Source: Anaerohabitans sp964387285 (lineage in GTDB: Bacteria > Zhuqueibacterota > Zhuqueibacteria > Residuimicrobiales > Residuimicrobiaceae). Taken from it: DNA of 64,000 nt. A program made the translations under genes and the position numbers. Shown piece after piece: positions 1 through 8,543 of this stretch. Position 1 is the stretch's first letter. Each line of letters starts with the position of its first letter. The stretch is from contig CAYLWO010000008.1 of NCBI GenBank assembly GCA_964387285.1, forward strand, positions 53,676 through 117,675, given 5' to 3'. Below the pieces are notes generated by a model. It was not told the origin of the DNA. It did no database searches and was given only the letters and a program-made list of their open reading frames with translations.

Positions 1-56
1 AGGTAATGACAGCTCCACAGGAGCGGCATTCATTAAAATTAAACTGGAGACAGGCT

Positions 57-1502
57 ATGCGAAAAAAAATTCTCATCTGCCTTTTCGTTTTACTGACCGG
101 CATCGGTTTTGCCCAGACCTGGCAACCCAGCTGGGAATCATTGGACAAGCGTCCTACGCCGCAATGGTGGCTGGACGCCAAATTCGGCATCTTTATTCAT
201 TGGGGCGTTTATGCTGTGCCCTCTTTTTCCAAGGTGGGCGAGTATTCGGAATGGTACTGGCACAGTCTGGTGCAGAAAAAGCCCGACTATGTCAATTTTC
301 ATCTGAAAAATTACGGCCCTGGCTTTCAGTATGCCGATTTTGTGCCCATGTTTAAAGCTGAATTGTTCAATCCGGATCAGTGGGCGGATGTGTTTGAACG
401 TTCCGGCGCCAGGTACATTGTACTCACTTCCAAGCATCACGAAGGCTATACACTGTGGCAGAACGAGCAAGCCAATAAATCCTGGGGACGGCCCTGGAAT
501 GCGGTTGAAACCGGACCGCAACGCGATCTGTTGGGTGATCTGACCAATTCTGTGCGCAAGACCAGCGTCAAGATGGGCATCTATTACTCGCTCTATGAGT
601 GGTACAACCCCCTATACAAAACCAATGTTGATGAGTTTGTCGACAAACACCTGTTTCCGCAGTTTAAGGATGTGGTGAGCAAATACGCGCCGTCGGTGAT
701 TTTTTCCGATGGCGAGTGGGATTATCCCAGTAAAACCTGGCGCAGCGAAGAGTTGTTGAGCTGGTTGTTCAATGAATCCCCGTGCAAAGACGAAGTGGTG
801 GTGGATGATCGCTGGGGCAAAGAAACGCGGCACAAGCATGGCGGTTACTATACCACAGAGTACGGTTCCGGTTTGGCTGATGCTGCGCATCCCTGGGAAG
901 AGTGCCGCGGCATTGCTTATTCGTTCGGTTACAGTCGTACGGAAAACGTCGGTGATTACCAAACGGCACAGTCGCTCATTCTCATGCTCATCGATATTGT
1001 CAGTCGCGGCGGCAATTTTTTGCTGGACATCGGACCAACAGCAGACGGACGCATTCCGGACATCATGCAGGAGCGGTTGCTGCAATTGGGCCAATGGCTC
1101 AAAGTAAACGGCGAGGCCATCTATGGCACGACCACCTGGAAGAAATCGTGTCAGTGGAGCAAGGGCAAAATCCAGGATGCCGAGCGCGGCGAGTATATGA
1201 CCAAATATGATATCGTCGAATTGACCGTAGCGCCCAAACCGGGCATGGCGGTCAAGCAGATATTTTTCACCCGCAAAGGCACAACCCTGTATGCGATCAC
1301 CCCCGATTATCCGGGTGCTGAACTGATGATCCAGGATGTGAAAACCACTTCTGCCACTACGGTGAAATTGCTGGGCATGGAAACTAATTTGAAATGGCGT
1401 GTCAAGGATGGCGGGTTTTTGGTAACCATGCCCAATCTGATGACCAGTCCGTTGCGTCATCAACATGCTTTTGCGTTGCGCATCAGCAATATCGGCGAAT
1501 AA
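57..1502 (+). CDS. Secreted alpha-L-fucosidase, GH29
   Basis: The protein of 481 residues is predicted to remove alpha-L-fucose from glycans outside the cytoplasm. Residues 1-20 form a signal peptide (MRKKILICLFVLLTGIGFAQ). The family core follows, with FGIFIHWGVYAVPS, the KHHEGYTLW block and SDGEWDY, whose Asp near residue 218 is the expected nucleophile. The GGNFLLDIGPTADG block closes the barrel, and a small beta domain follows. An in-frame ATG at 6 would give a start with no signal peptide at its end; the ATG at 57 has a GGAGA ribosome site about 10 bases upstream and is preferred. A second, diverged GH29 gene lies at 46959. Family assignment is firm; linkage preference cannot be read from sequence. 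Confidence 0.93.
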   Translation: MRKKILICLFVLLTGIGFAQTWQPSWESLDKRPTPQWWLDAKFGIFIHWGVYAVPSFSKVGEYSEWYWHSLVQKKPDYVNFHLKNYGPGFQYADFVPMFKAELFNPDQWADVFERSGARYIVLTSKHHEGYTLWQNEQANKSWGRPWNAVETGPQRDLLGDLTNSVRKTSVKMGIYYSLYEWYNPLYKTNVDEFVDKHLFPQFKDVVSKYAPSVIFSDGEWDYPSKTWRSEELLSWLFNESPCKDEVVVDDRWGKETRHKHGGYYTTEYGSGLADAAHPWEECRGIAYSFGYSRTENVGDYQTAQSLILMLIDIVSRGGNFLLDIGPTADGRIPDIMQERLLQLGQWLKVNGEAIYGTTTWKKSCQWSKGKIQDAERGEYMTKYDIVELTVAPKPGMAVKQIFFTRKGTTLYAITPDYPGAELMIQDVKTTSATTVKLLGMETNLKWRVKDGGFLVTMPNLMTSPLRHQHAFALRISNIGE

Positions 1503-1531
1503 ATCATGCAGAGGTTGCGCGAAGCGCTCAA

Positions 1532-1727
1532 ACGTCGCTCCGCGACGTGCCTGATAGACATCTGTAGCCGTGGGTTGAAACCCACGGCTACCATCACATG
1601 GTCGCTCTGCGACCAGCCTGAACAGCAAGTTCTGTGGGAGTCAATGGTCGCGGAGCGACCATTGCCGGTAGCCGGGCGTTGCAACGCCAGGAAAGGAAAA
1701 AAGAGTAACCACGTCGCGGAGCGACGT
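1532..1727. repeat. Cluster of six short palindromes (REP-like)
   Basis: Six perfect or near-perfect palindromes sit in 196 bp: ACGTCGCTCCGCGACGT at 1532-1548, a 28-bp inverted repeat at 1564-1591 (arms GTAGCCGTGGGTT), TGGTCGCTCTGCGACCA at 1599-1615, a 21-bp palindrome at 1643-1663 around GGTCGCGGAGCGACC, GGCGTTGCAACGCC at 1675-1688 and ACGTCGCGGAGCGACGT at 1711-1727. Four share a TCGCnnnGCGA core. An 83-codon frame crosses the region but follows the palindromes and is not considered coding. The block separates the GH29 gene from the next operon and could form hairpins in RNA. Confidence 0.85.
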
Positions 1728-1823
1728 ATGGAGGAAAATCCGAATCAGTACGCTTAATCCCCCTTGCTTGTAGGTTTTTTTTTGCTTAATTTGGTCAAAT
1801 TGTATTTTCTACCGATTCTGACG

Positions 1824-2885
1824 ATGAACAATAAAAAAATCATCTCTACGCGTTATCTTGCCTATTCGCTGATCGGCCTGACCGCCATCCTGCTTATTGT
1901 TGTACCTTTTCGTATTCCGTATTCCATCTCGACCACCGGCAAGCTTTTATCCGACCGTGAATGGATGATCGTGCGCTTGACAGACGGCAGCATTTCGTCG
2001 CAATTGATAAATCATGGTCTGAATATAACAGAAGAGATCAAGGTCATCCAGGCGCAGCGCGGGGACGCCATGATTTTCAGGATGAATCCGCGCGCGCTGC
2101 AAAGCGAGCAGGTGAACATCGGCGATAGTATGGCAGCGGTTATTTCTCCAGAACTGGAACAAAACATCATTCAATTACGGGGACAATTGGCGCAAGCGCG
2201 ATCGTCTCTGCGGGTATCTGCTTCCGGTGAAAAACCGGCTCTTATCGCCGAGGCGCAAGAATTGGTGCGACAGACGCAGATTCAGGTTGAAGAGCAAGAG
2301 CGGGTGGTGAATCGGCTCAAGGAATTATTAGATAAGAACCTGGTATCATCTCAGGAATATGAACGAGCGTACGCCAATTTGGGGGTTTTGAAAGTCAGTA
2401 CGGCCATTGCCGAGGCGCGACTGAGCGCACTGCGGACCGGCGCCAAATCGGAACAGATGGCTTATATGCAATCGCAGATCACTGCATTGGAAAAGGAAAT
2501 GGACGCCATCAGCCACAAAGCGGCCGGCTATGTGCTGCGCTCTCCCATTCGCGGCGTCCGCTTGCAGGCCAGCAGCATGGATACGTTGTTGACGGTCGTC
2601 GCACAGGATTCTTTTTTTGTGGCCATGTTGGCGCCATGGCACGACCGCACGGCACTGCGCAAGGGCCTGACTGTCGAGTTGAAAAGTGCAGATGGCGTGA
2701 ACGTTGCCTTTGCGCGCATTGCGCGTATCGATCAGACGTCGCAATATCTGAACAACGAACCGTTGTTTTGGATTACCGCTGCCGTGCAGTCCGCCTCCTG
2801 GTTGGAATCCGGCGCCCTGGTAAACTGCACGATCCGCTGTCAGCCCATGACCAAACGGCAGATGATTCAACGGTTTTTGCGCTGA
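1824..2885 (+). CDS. HlyD-like membrane fusion/adaptor protein
   Basis: The protein of 353 residues has one N-terminal membrane segment (about residues 13-30), so it would be anchored in the inner membrane with the rest in the periplasm. A beta region follows, then a long charged heptad-rich stretch (about 105-225, with LRGQLAQARSSL and VRQTQIQVEEQERVVNRLKE) typical of the HlyD alpha-hairpin. A second half-lipoyl-like strand set (YVLRSPIRGVRL) and a beta-barrel-like end complete it. The order matches periplasmic adaptor proteins, but no transporter gene is adjacent. The ATG at 1824 is chosen over upstream codons because the membrane segment then sits where expected. The stop lies 3 bases before the VTC-domain gene, so the two are probably co-transcribed. 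Confidence 0.75.
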   Translation: MNNKKIISTRYLAYSLIGLTAILLIVVPFRIPYSISTTGKLLSDREWMIVRLTDGSISSQLINHGLNITEEIKVIQAQRGDAMIFRMNPRALQSEQVNIGDSMAAVISPELEQNIIQLRGQLAQARSSLRVSASGEKPALIAEAQELVRQTQIQVEEQERVVNRLKELLDKNLVSSQEYERAYANLGVLKVSTAIAEARLSALRTGAKSEQMAYMQSQITALEKEMDAISHKAAGYVLRSPIRGVRLQASSMDTLLTVVAQDSFFVAMLAPWHDRTALRKGLTVELKSADGVNVAFARIARIDQTSQYLNNEPLFWITAAVQSASWLESGALVNCTIRCQPMTKRQMIQRFLR

Positions 2886-2888
2886 TCC

Positions 2889-3632
2889 ATGCTGCGAAAT
2901 GAATACAAGTATCTGGTTCCGATGGAAAAACTGGATCATTTACGCCGCGCCATTGCTCCTTTTGTTGATACGGACCACTATGCTTTTGACCGCGCCGGAC
3001 ACCACTATACGGTGCGCAGCATCTATTTCGACAGGCCCTCGCTGCCGTTTTATCATGAAAAACTCGCCGGCCTGGCGCAGCGTAAAAAGATACGCATTCG
3101 CGGCTATAATGCGCCGCAACCGGATTCGCGCGTTTTCCTGGAGATCAAAAGAAAATACGGCGTTCATGTCGAAAAGCAGCGCGCACCGGTTCTTTTGCCA
3201 AATCTGCAAAAGCTTTTTGCCAGCCGGGAAATTGAGAAATGGGTCATCTGTCTGCCGGGATTTGAACACGCATTCTATGATGCACAGCGTTTTTTTTATA
3301 ATGTGATCGCTTTGGGATTGCAACCGGTGGTGCTCATTGTCTATGAACGAGAAGCCTATTTCGGCAAATTCGACAATCGGCTCAGATTGACATTCGATAA
3401 AATGATCCGCTGCCGGCCCATGACGCGACTGGATATCTTTTGTCAGGAACGGTTGGAACCGGTTTTGGATCGTTATTTCGTATTTGAAATAAAATTTTTT
3501 CGCGGATTGCCGCACTGGCTTTCCACCATTATTCGGGATATGAACCTGCGGCGGCAATCGGTTTCCAAATACGCCTATTGTCTCGAAAAAGTGAATCTCA
3601 CAAGTCTTCTGCCGGTAAAACTCGTCAAGTAA
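2889..3632 (+). CDS. VTC-domain protein (polyphosphate polymerase-like)
   Basis: The 247-residue protein matches the bacterial VTC domain, a triphosphate-tunnel fold related to the yeast vacuolar polyphosphate polymerase. The expected basic and acidic tunnel strands are visible: RNEYKYLVP near the start, YTVRSIYFD, RKKIRIRGYN, FLEIKRKYG, YEREAYFG followed by LRLTFD, and FEIKFF near residue 200. There is no SPX domain and no membrane segment, so it is probably cytoplasmic or held by its neighbours. It lies between a HlyD-like gene (3-base spacing) and a DUF4956 gene (14-base spacing). VTC and DUF4956 genes are known to be neighbours in many bacteria. Whether it makes polyphosphate or only binds phosphorylated ligands is not known from sequence. 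Confidence 0.82.
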   Translation: MLRNEYKYLVPMEKLDHLRRAIAPFVDTDHYAFDRAGHHYTVRSIYFDRPSLPFYHEKLAGLAQRKKIRIRGYNAPQPDSRVFLEIKRKYGVHVEKQRAPVLLPNLQKLFASREIEKWVICLPGFEHAFYDAQRFFYNVIALGLQPVVLIVYEREAYFGKFDNRLRLTFDKMIRCRPMTRLDIFCQERLEPVLDRYFVFEIKFFRGLPHWLSTIIRDMNLRRQSVSKYAYCLEKVNLTSLLPVKLVK

Positions 3633-3646
3633 GGATATTTAAAAAG

Positions 3647-4321
3647 ATGGTGCATGAACTTTTATCTCTGCTATCCACCAACATCACCTTGGAACAGATC
3701 ATTATTAATCTGTTTGTCGCTTTTATGTGCGGCCTGACGATCGCCAAACTTTATTGCCGAACCTATCGCGGTCCCGGCTATACCGCCGGCTTTGTCAATG
3801 CCATTGTATATCTTGCCATGATCACGGCGGTGGTTATTCTTGTCATCGGCAACAATCTGGCCAGAGCTTTCGGCCTGGTGGGCGCCATGTCCATTATTCG
3901 TTTTCGTACTGCGGTGAAGGATACAACCGATATCGTATTTATCTTTTTCAGTCTGGCTGCAGGAATGGCCGCCGGCGTGGGATTTCACACTTTGGCTGTC
4001 AGTGCGACTCTGTTTATCAGTCTGGTCATTTTATTGCTAAATAAGGTCGGATTAGCCGCTCCGACCGGACGCAAATTCCTGCTGCAATTTAATTATAGTT
4101 CGAAGCATCCGGACAGCGCACCCTATATTCCGCTTTTCAAAAATTATTGTCGACGCTACAAGCTGATTAATGTTAAAGCTGAAGAAGACGGCAGTCGTTT
4201 CGAACTCTCTTTTTATGTTGACCTGAAAAACGAATCCGGAGGCTATGAGCTTCTGCGAGAGCTGTCGCAATTGGACGGCGTTTCCCGCGCCAATATATAC
4301 TTTGATGAAGAAACCTTTTAA
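3647..4321 (+). CDS. DUF4956 membrane protein
   Basis: The 224-residue protein has about four hydrophobic membrane segments in the first 140 residues, with the conserved DUF4956 block LARAFGLVGAMSIIRFRTAVKD split between segments two and three, and a soluble C-terminal domain of about 85 residues. The function of DUF4956 is not established; the family is repeatedly encoded beside VTC-domain proteins. A frame open from 3578 overlaps the VTC gene. The ATG at 3647 is preferred because AAGGA lies 8-12 bases upstream and just past the VTC stop. It is probably the membrane partner of the VTC protein. Confidence 0.82.
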   Translation: MVHELLSLLSTNITLEQIIINLFVAFMCGLTIAKLYCRTYRGPGYTAGFVNAIVYLAMITAVVILVIGNNLARAFGLVGAMSIIRFRTAVKDTTDIVFIFFSLAAGMAAGVGFHTLAVSATLFISLVILLLNKVGLAAPTGRKFLLQFNYSSKHPDSAPYIPLFKNYCRRYKLINVKAEEDGSRFELSFYVDLKNESGGYELLRELSQLDGVSRANIYFDEETF

Positions 4322-4334
4322 TCAGGAGATCACG

Positions 4335-4664
4335 ATGAATTCGGCCATGACCACTACCACTTTTACCTTGGAGGGATACCGCATTGTCCGGCAACTGGGC
4401 GTTGTTCGCGGCATTACGGTGCGTTCGCGATCCTTGTTTGGCACCATTGGCGGTTCGTTGCAAACCATAATCGGCGGCAACATTACCTTGTTCACCGAGC
4501 TGTGTGAAAAGACCCGCCTGGAGGCTTTTGATTGGATGGTGTCTCATGCCGAGCAAATGGGCGCCAATGCCATTATCGGCGTCCGCTATGATGCCAATGA
4601 AGTGATGAATGGCGTCACCGAGGTGCTTTGCTACGGGACGGCGGTGGTGGTGGAAAAAGAATGA
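4335..4664 (+). CDS. UPF0145 (YbjQ-like) heavy-metal-binding-domain protein
   Basis: This small protein of 109 residues has the hallmarks of the YbjQ/UPF0145 family: GYRIVRQLGVVRGITVRSRS, a GG-containing loop (GGSLQTIIGGN), and MGANAIIGVRYD. The family forms small pentameric beta assemblies of uncertain function. An upstream frame opens at 4245 but the ATG at 4335 has a CAGGAG site 7-12 bases ahead and matches the family N-terminus. It follows the DUF4956 gene by 13 bases and probably closes the operon that starts at 1824. Its last 50 bases overlap the 3' end of the convergent beta-galactosidase gene. Confidence 0.85.
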   Translation: MNSAMTTTTFTLEGYRIVRQLGVVRGITVRSRSLFGTIGGSLQTIIGGNITLFTELCEKTRLEAFDWMVSHAEQMGANAIIGVRYDANEVMNGVTEVLCYGTAVVVEKE

Positions 4665-7600
4665 TTTTTTTACTTTCCGCCATAACGACCTCACTTGTAC
4701 AATTCACCGGCTTGAAAAACACACGCAATTTCAGCGGTTGCGGCAGTGTGCGATAGGGGAGCAACGCAGCATGCGGCGTTTCGCCGACGCCGGTAACGGC
4801 TGCATCAATGTTAACGGTGATAAACGGCGCGGGTAAGAGCTGAAACGGATAACGGCTGCGCGTCAACCGGTCCGTGGAAATATGCTGCGCACTAAAATTA
4901 AACGGCTTTTCAGGAACGATTAAAAGCCCAACGCCCGTGGAATCGCAAACCGCAGCCCAGCGCACATCGGTTTTATTGCCGTAATCCTGGGGCACAAGAT
5001 AGGGGCTATACTGCTCCTGAACAGTTCCCCGGTACATACCGATTTTGGCCCCGGTCTTGCGATCCGGATAGGTTTCAAAGGGGCCCCGACCATACCAGCG
5101 CAACCGGTTCATCGAGTTCGGCAGTTCCATCTGTAAACCCATTTTGGGCAACCACTCCGGCTGTTTGCCCAGAGGCGTCATGGTGACGGTTGACAATAAC
5201 ACGCCATCGCCTGTTACCGTGTAATCATATTCGACTTTGAATTTCGATTCCTGGTTGTGATTATTTAAAAACGCGGAAACGTGGATGACCGGTTCCTGAT
5301 GCTTGGTGGAATTCAGGCTGACAGAGATGACTGTCTGCAGTAAACGATCCAATCCCTCCGCATACCATGGACGATCCATGCGTGGGCCCCAATCGTCGGT
5401 CTCATTAGCCAGAGGTGCGCGCCATACATTAACTGCAGGCCCTTTAATTAAATACTCTTTGTTCTGAAAAATCATCGACTGCCAACGACCGGTTGTTTTC
5501 TCAAAAGTATAACTGAAATTTGCGCCCTGTATGGTGATTGTTGTGCCGGTTTCTATCGCTTTAAGCGGCGGGCAAGTACGCTGCGTCGGGATAACAGGTT
5601 TGTTCAGGTGATCCAACTCGAATTGCGCAAAAGCCACTTCATGTCCTGCAGCCGCCCATCTGGTTGCCCGGGGCAGGGAAAAAGTTAACAGCAAACGATA
5701 TTCTACTCCTGGTTCGCTATTGACCTGCTTGAAGGGAATGTGCACCATTTGACTGTCCCCCGGCGCTATTTGTAAAGCCAAAGCCCCTTTCTGTATGGTG
5801 ACATCGTCTGCCTGCAGCTGCCAGGTCGTCGTCAGTTCGTTGAGGTTGGTGAATTGATAATGGTTGAAAATCCGTACGCGTCCTATTACAAGATCGTTCG
5901 GTTGCACTTTTACCGGTTGCGCTGATTTTTTCAACTGATAGAGTTCCGGCTGAACCCTGCGATCAGGCCAGATCAGTCCGTAAGATCGGCCGCCGATGCC
6001 GAGGGAGTAGAACTCGCCTTGTTGCTGCATCTCCTCGAACGGCAGATAAAGCAGCGCGCCGTGGTCGCCGGCGTTCTTTATATCACGCAGCAATTCATCA
6101 TGGCTCAGGGTGCGGTTGTATACCCTGACCTCATCGATAATAGCATTGCACAGATACCCATCATGTTCTTGTCCGTGTAATTCGCTGTTTTTACCGATAG
6201 CCAAGGGATAGGGCGATCGATTGATCGCACCTTTATACATGCGTTCAGCGACTAGTTGACCATCGACGAATATTTGCATTTTTTCGCCGTCATAGCCTGC
6301 GGCCAGATGATGCCATTGATCAACCCAGTTTTGCGGAACAGGGGCTTTGAGGGAAATAAAATTCTTGTCAAAAATGTAAAACTCTAGCGAGTCCTGATGA
6401 CATTGAAAAAGTGAGAATTGCCGAATGCCCTTGGTGATGAATGTGCCATTGCCGTTCCAGCGTCGTGGAAACAGCCAGAGCTCTAAAAAGAGCGGCGTAT
6501 TTTCCAAATCCAATCGCGGATCCTGATAGGTCTCCACCCAATCATCATGTCCACTTAACGCCAGTCCCTGGCCAAAACGGCCGGCAGTGAATTGCGGCCG
6601 CCCCATAACCGCGGTGGGTATGCGGTTTTTGCTGTGATCCGGCGTCATAATAACCGGCGTGAGCAAACCCGGACTGGTCCAATCCCAGATGGCGCCGCCG
6701 CTCAGTCGTCGATACTTTCGAATGAGATGCCAGAATTCATCCAGCATGCCGAGACTGTTGCCGGTGGCGGCGACGTATTCGTCCATAAACGACGGCCGAT
6801 TGTCCACTTGCGGCGGTTCCAGAGCCAGTATTTCCAGATCAGCCGGCAGAGGATAGCGCGGCCCAATGATGTCCTCAAAGGGCAGCGGCTCCTGATTGCC
6901 GCCATACAGCCAGGGACGCGTGGGATCCATTTTCTTGCCCTGCTCGATGACGGCAGCGATGTTGGGGCCCGGCCCTGCCTCGTTGCCGGCGCTCCATATT
7001 ACAACCGAGGGATGATTTTTATCACGCTGGATGAGACGACGGCCGCGTTCCAAAAACACGTCGCGCCATAGCGGATCGCTGGAAAGAAATTCGGTGATGT
7101 GACACTCGTCGCCAACTTCGTCCACGATATACATGCCCAGTTCATCCGCCAGATCAAGATACAAAGGTTCCGGCGGATAATGGGAGGTGCGCACGCAGTT
7201 GATGTTGAACTGTTTCATCAGGGTCAAATCTTTGAGAATGGTTTCCCGATCCATGGCGTGGCCCAGCACCGGATGCTGCATATGACTGTTGACGCCGTTA
7301 AATTTCACCGCCCGACCGTTGATAAGAATGGCGCGATCGCAAATCTCAATTTCGCGAAAGCCGAAGCGTTGCTGGGCGACCTGCAACAGCTTATTTTCAT
7401 GATCGTGAAGAGAAAGAACGAGCTGATACAAATAGGGTTTTTCCGCTGACCAGAGAAAAGGTCGGAGCACCTGCTGTGTAAACACTATTTTTTTTTCTGA
7501 TTTTCCTGCGAGTTCCGCCAGGGAGAGAACAACAGGCTGATTAAACGCTGTCTTTTGGTCTGCGTCGTATAGACGGGCTTCCAGCAAAAGACCGGTGATG

Positions 7601-8388
7601 GGCTGCGGCTGAAAATTTGCCAGCAGACATTCGATCTGTAATTCGGCATCCTGATAGTTTGTTGTCAGATCGGTTTTGATGAAGCAATCGCGAATGCACG
7701 GCCGCGGCAGAGCGTATAAAATGACATCGCGAAAAATGCCCGACAAGCGCCACATGTCCTGATCTTCGAGATAACTGCCGTCTGACCATTGGTGCACACG
7801 CACAGCCAGCGTGTTCTCACCAGCTCGAACATGGCCGGTAACGTCATACTCCGCAGGCTCCATGCCGCCTTCGTTATAGCCGACCTCGCGACCATTGATC
7901 CAGACCGTTGAGGCGGAATGCACGCCGTAAAAAAGCAGAAAAATCTCCCGTCCCAGCCAGTTCTCCGGAATTTGAAAGGTACGGCGATAACATCCGACCG
8001 GCGAATCGTTTTTCGGCACACGCGGCGGATCAGCCGGAAAGGGATGGCGCACATTGCGAAATTTGGCATGGCCGAATCCCTGGGTTTGCCAGTTGCCCGG
8101 CACCGTAATGTCCGGCCAATCGATGACGGAATAACCCGGCAGATAAAAATCATCGGGCGATTGTTCCACAACCTCGGTCCAATAAATTTTCCACACGCCG
8201 TTGAGCGACTGTTGCCACGGTGAAAGCGCTGGATCATTGCGCAAAGCGTCTGCGATAGAACCATAGGGAACGAGCGGGACATGGGTTGCTAATTGATTGC
8301 GTTCAAATACCGCCGGATTTTCCCAGTCAGGCAGCTGGGCCCATGCACGGGCCAGCAACAGTAAAAGAAAGAATTTACGCAGCATCAT
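4615..8388 (-). CDS. Secreted beta-galactosidase, GH2, with LamG insert
   Basis: At 1257 residues this is longer than usual LacZ-type enzymes (about 1020). A signal peptide (MMLRKFFLLLLLARAWA) is followed by the sugar-binding domain (SPVGCYRRTFQIP, WINGREVGYNEGGM), an Ig-like domain and the TIM barrel (FNGVNSHMQHPVLGHAMD, RTSHYPPEP). The acid/base Glu is in WSAGNEAGPG (about residue 466) and the nucleophile Glu in SFMDEY (about 534). From about 596 to 775 a concanavalin/LamG-like domain is inserted (FTAGRFGQGLALSG, WHHLAAGYDGEKMQIFVDG) exactly where the barrel (GGAIWDWTSPGL) should lead into GLIWPDRRVQPELYQLKK. The C-terminal beta-sandwich follows. The last 30 residues include PPPPP, are unlike the family and overlap the UPF0145 gene. 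Confidence 0.92.
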   Translation of the reverse strand: MMLRKFFLLLLLARAWAQLPDWENPAVFERNQLATHVPLVPYGSIADALRNDPALSPWQQSLNGVWKIYWTEVVEQSPDDFYLPGYSVIDWPDITVPGNWQTQGFGHAKFRNVRHPFPADPPRVPKNDSPVGCYRRTFQIPENWLGREIFLLFYGVHSASTVWINGREVGYNEGGMEPAEYDVTGHVRAGENTLAVRVHQWSDGSYLEDQDMWRLSGIFRDVILYALPRPCIRDCFIKTDLTTNYQDAELQIECLLANFQPQPITGLLLEARLYDADQKTAFNQPVVLSLAELAGKSEKKIVFTQQVLRPFLWSAEKPYLYQLVLSLHDHENKLLQVAQQRFGFREIEICDRAILINGRAVKFNGVNSHMQHPVLGHAMDRETILKDLTLMKQFNINCVRTSHYPPEPLYLDLADELGMYIVDEVGDECHITEFLSSDPLWRDVFLERGRRLIQRDKNHPSVVIWSAGNEAGPGPNIAAVIEQGKKMDPTRPWLYGGNQEPLPFEDIIGPRYPLPADLEILALEPPQVDNRPSFMDEYVAATGNSLGMLDEFWHLIRKYRRLSGGAIWDWTSPGLLTPVIMTPDHSKNRIPTAVMGRPQFTAGRFGQGLALSGHDDWVETYQDPRLDLENTPLFLELWLFPRRWNGNGTFITKGIRQFSLFQCHQDSLEFYIFDKNFISLKAPVPQNWVDQWHHLAAGYDGEKMQIFVDGQLVAERMYKGAINRSPYPLAIGKNSELHGQEHDGYLCNAIIDEVRVYNRTLSHDELLRDIKNAGDHGALLYLPFEEMQQQGEFYSLGIGGRSYGLIWPDRRVQPELYQLKKSAQPVKVQPNDLVIGRVRIFNHYQFTNLNELTTTWQLQADDVTIQKGALALQIAPGDSQMVHIPFKQVNSEPGVEYRLLLTFSLPRATRWAAAGHEVAFAQFELDHLNKPVIPTQRTCPPLKAIETGTTITIQGANFSYTFEKTTGRWQSMIFQNKEYLIKGPAVNVWRAPLANETDDWGPRMDRPWYAEGLDRLLQTVISVSLNSTKHQEPVIHVSAFLNNHNQESKFKVEYDYTVTGDGVLLSTVTMTPLGKQPEWLPKMGLQMELPNSMNRLRWYGRGPFETYPDRKTGAKIGMYRGTVQEQYSPYLVPQDYGNKTDVRWAAVCDSTGVGLLIVPEKPFNFSAQHISTDRLTRSRYPFQLLPAPFITVNIDAAVTGVGETPHAALLPYRTLPQPLKLRVFFKPVNCTSEVVMAESKKIILFPPPPPSRSKAPR

Positions 8389-8543
8389 GTCCCATTTCCT
8401 TTTTCAAATGAAAAAAAGAACGTGTGTGGAACGGACTTTGTTTTATGATACAAAACTTTACCGCAAAAGACAAGCATAATGGTAAATCATCTTGCATCTT
8501 TATATTGGATTTTGTATTCTTTATTCTATTCGGAGAAATCAGT

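Noticed and set aside
612..1628. 338-codon minus-strand frame over the first fucosidase
   Set aside because: It is the mirror of a GH29 gene with intact catalytic motifs, and its start lies in the palindrome cluster.
1532..1727. CRISPR array
   Set aside because: The units are different palindromes with irregular spacing and no constant repeat-spacer pattern; no cas genes are present.
1506..1757. 83-codon frame across the palindromes
   Set aside because: Its codons follow the palindromic repeats and it has no ribosome site or similarity.
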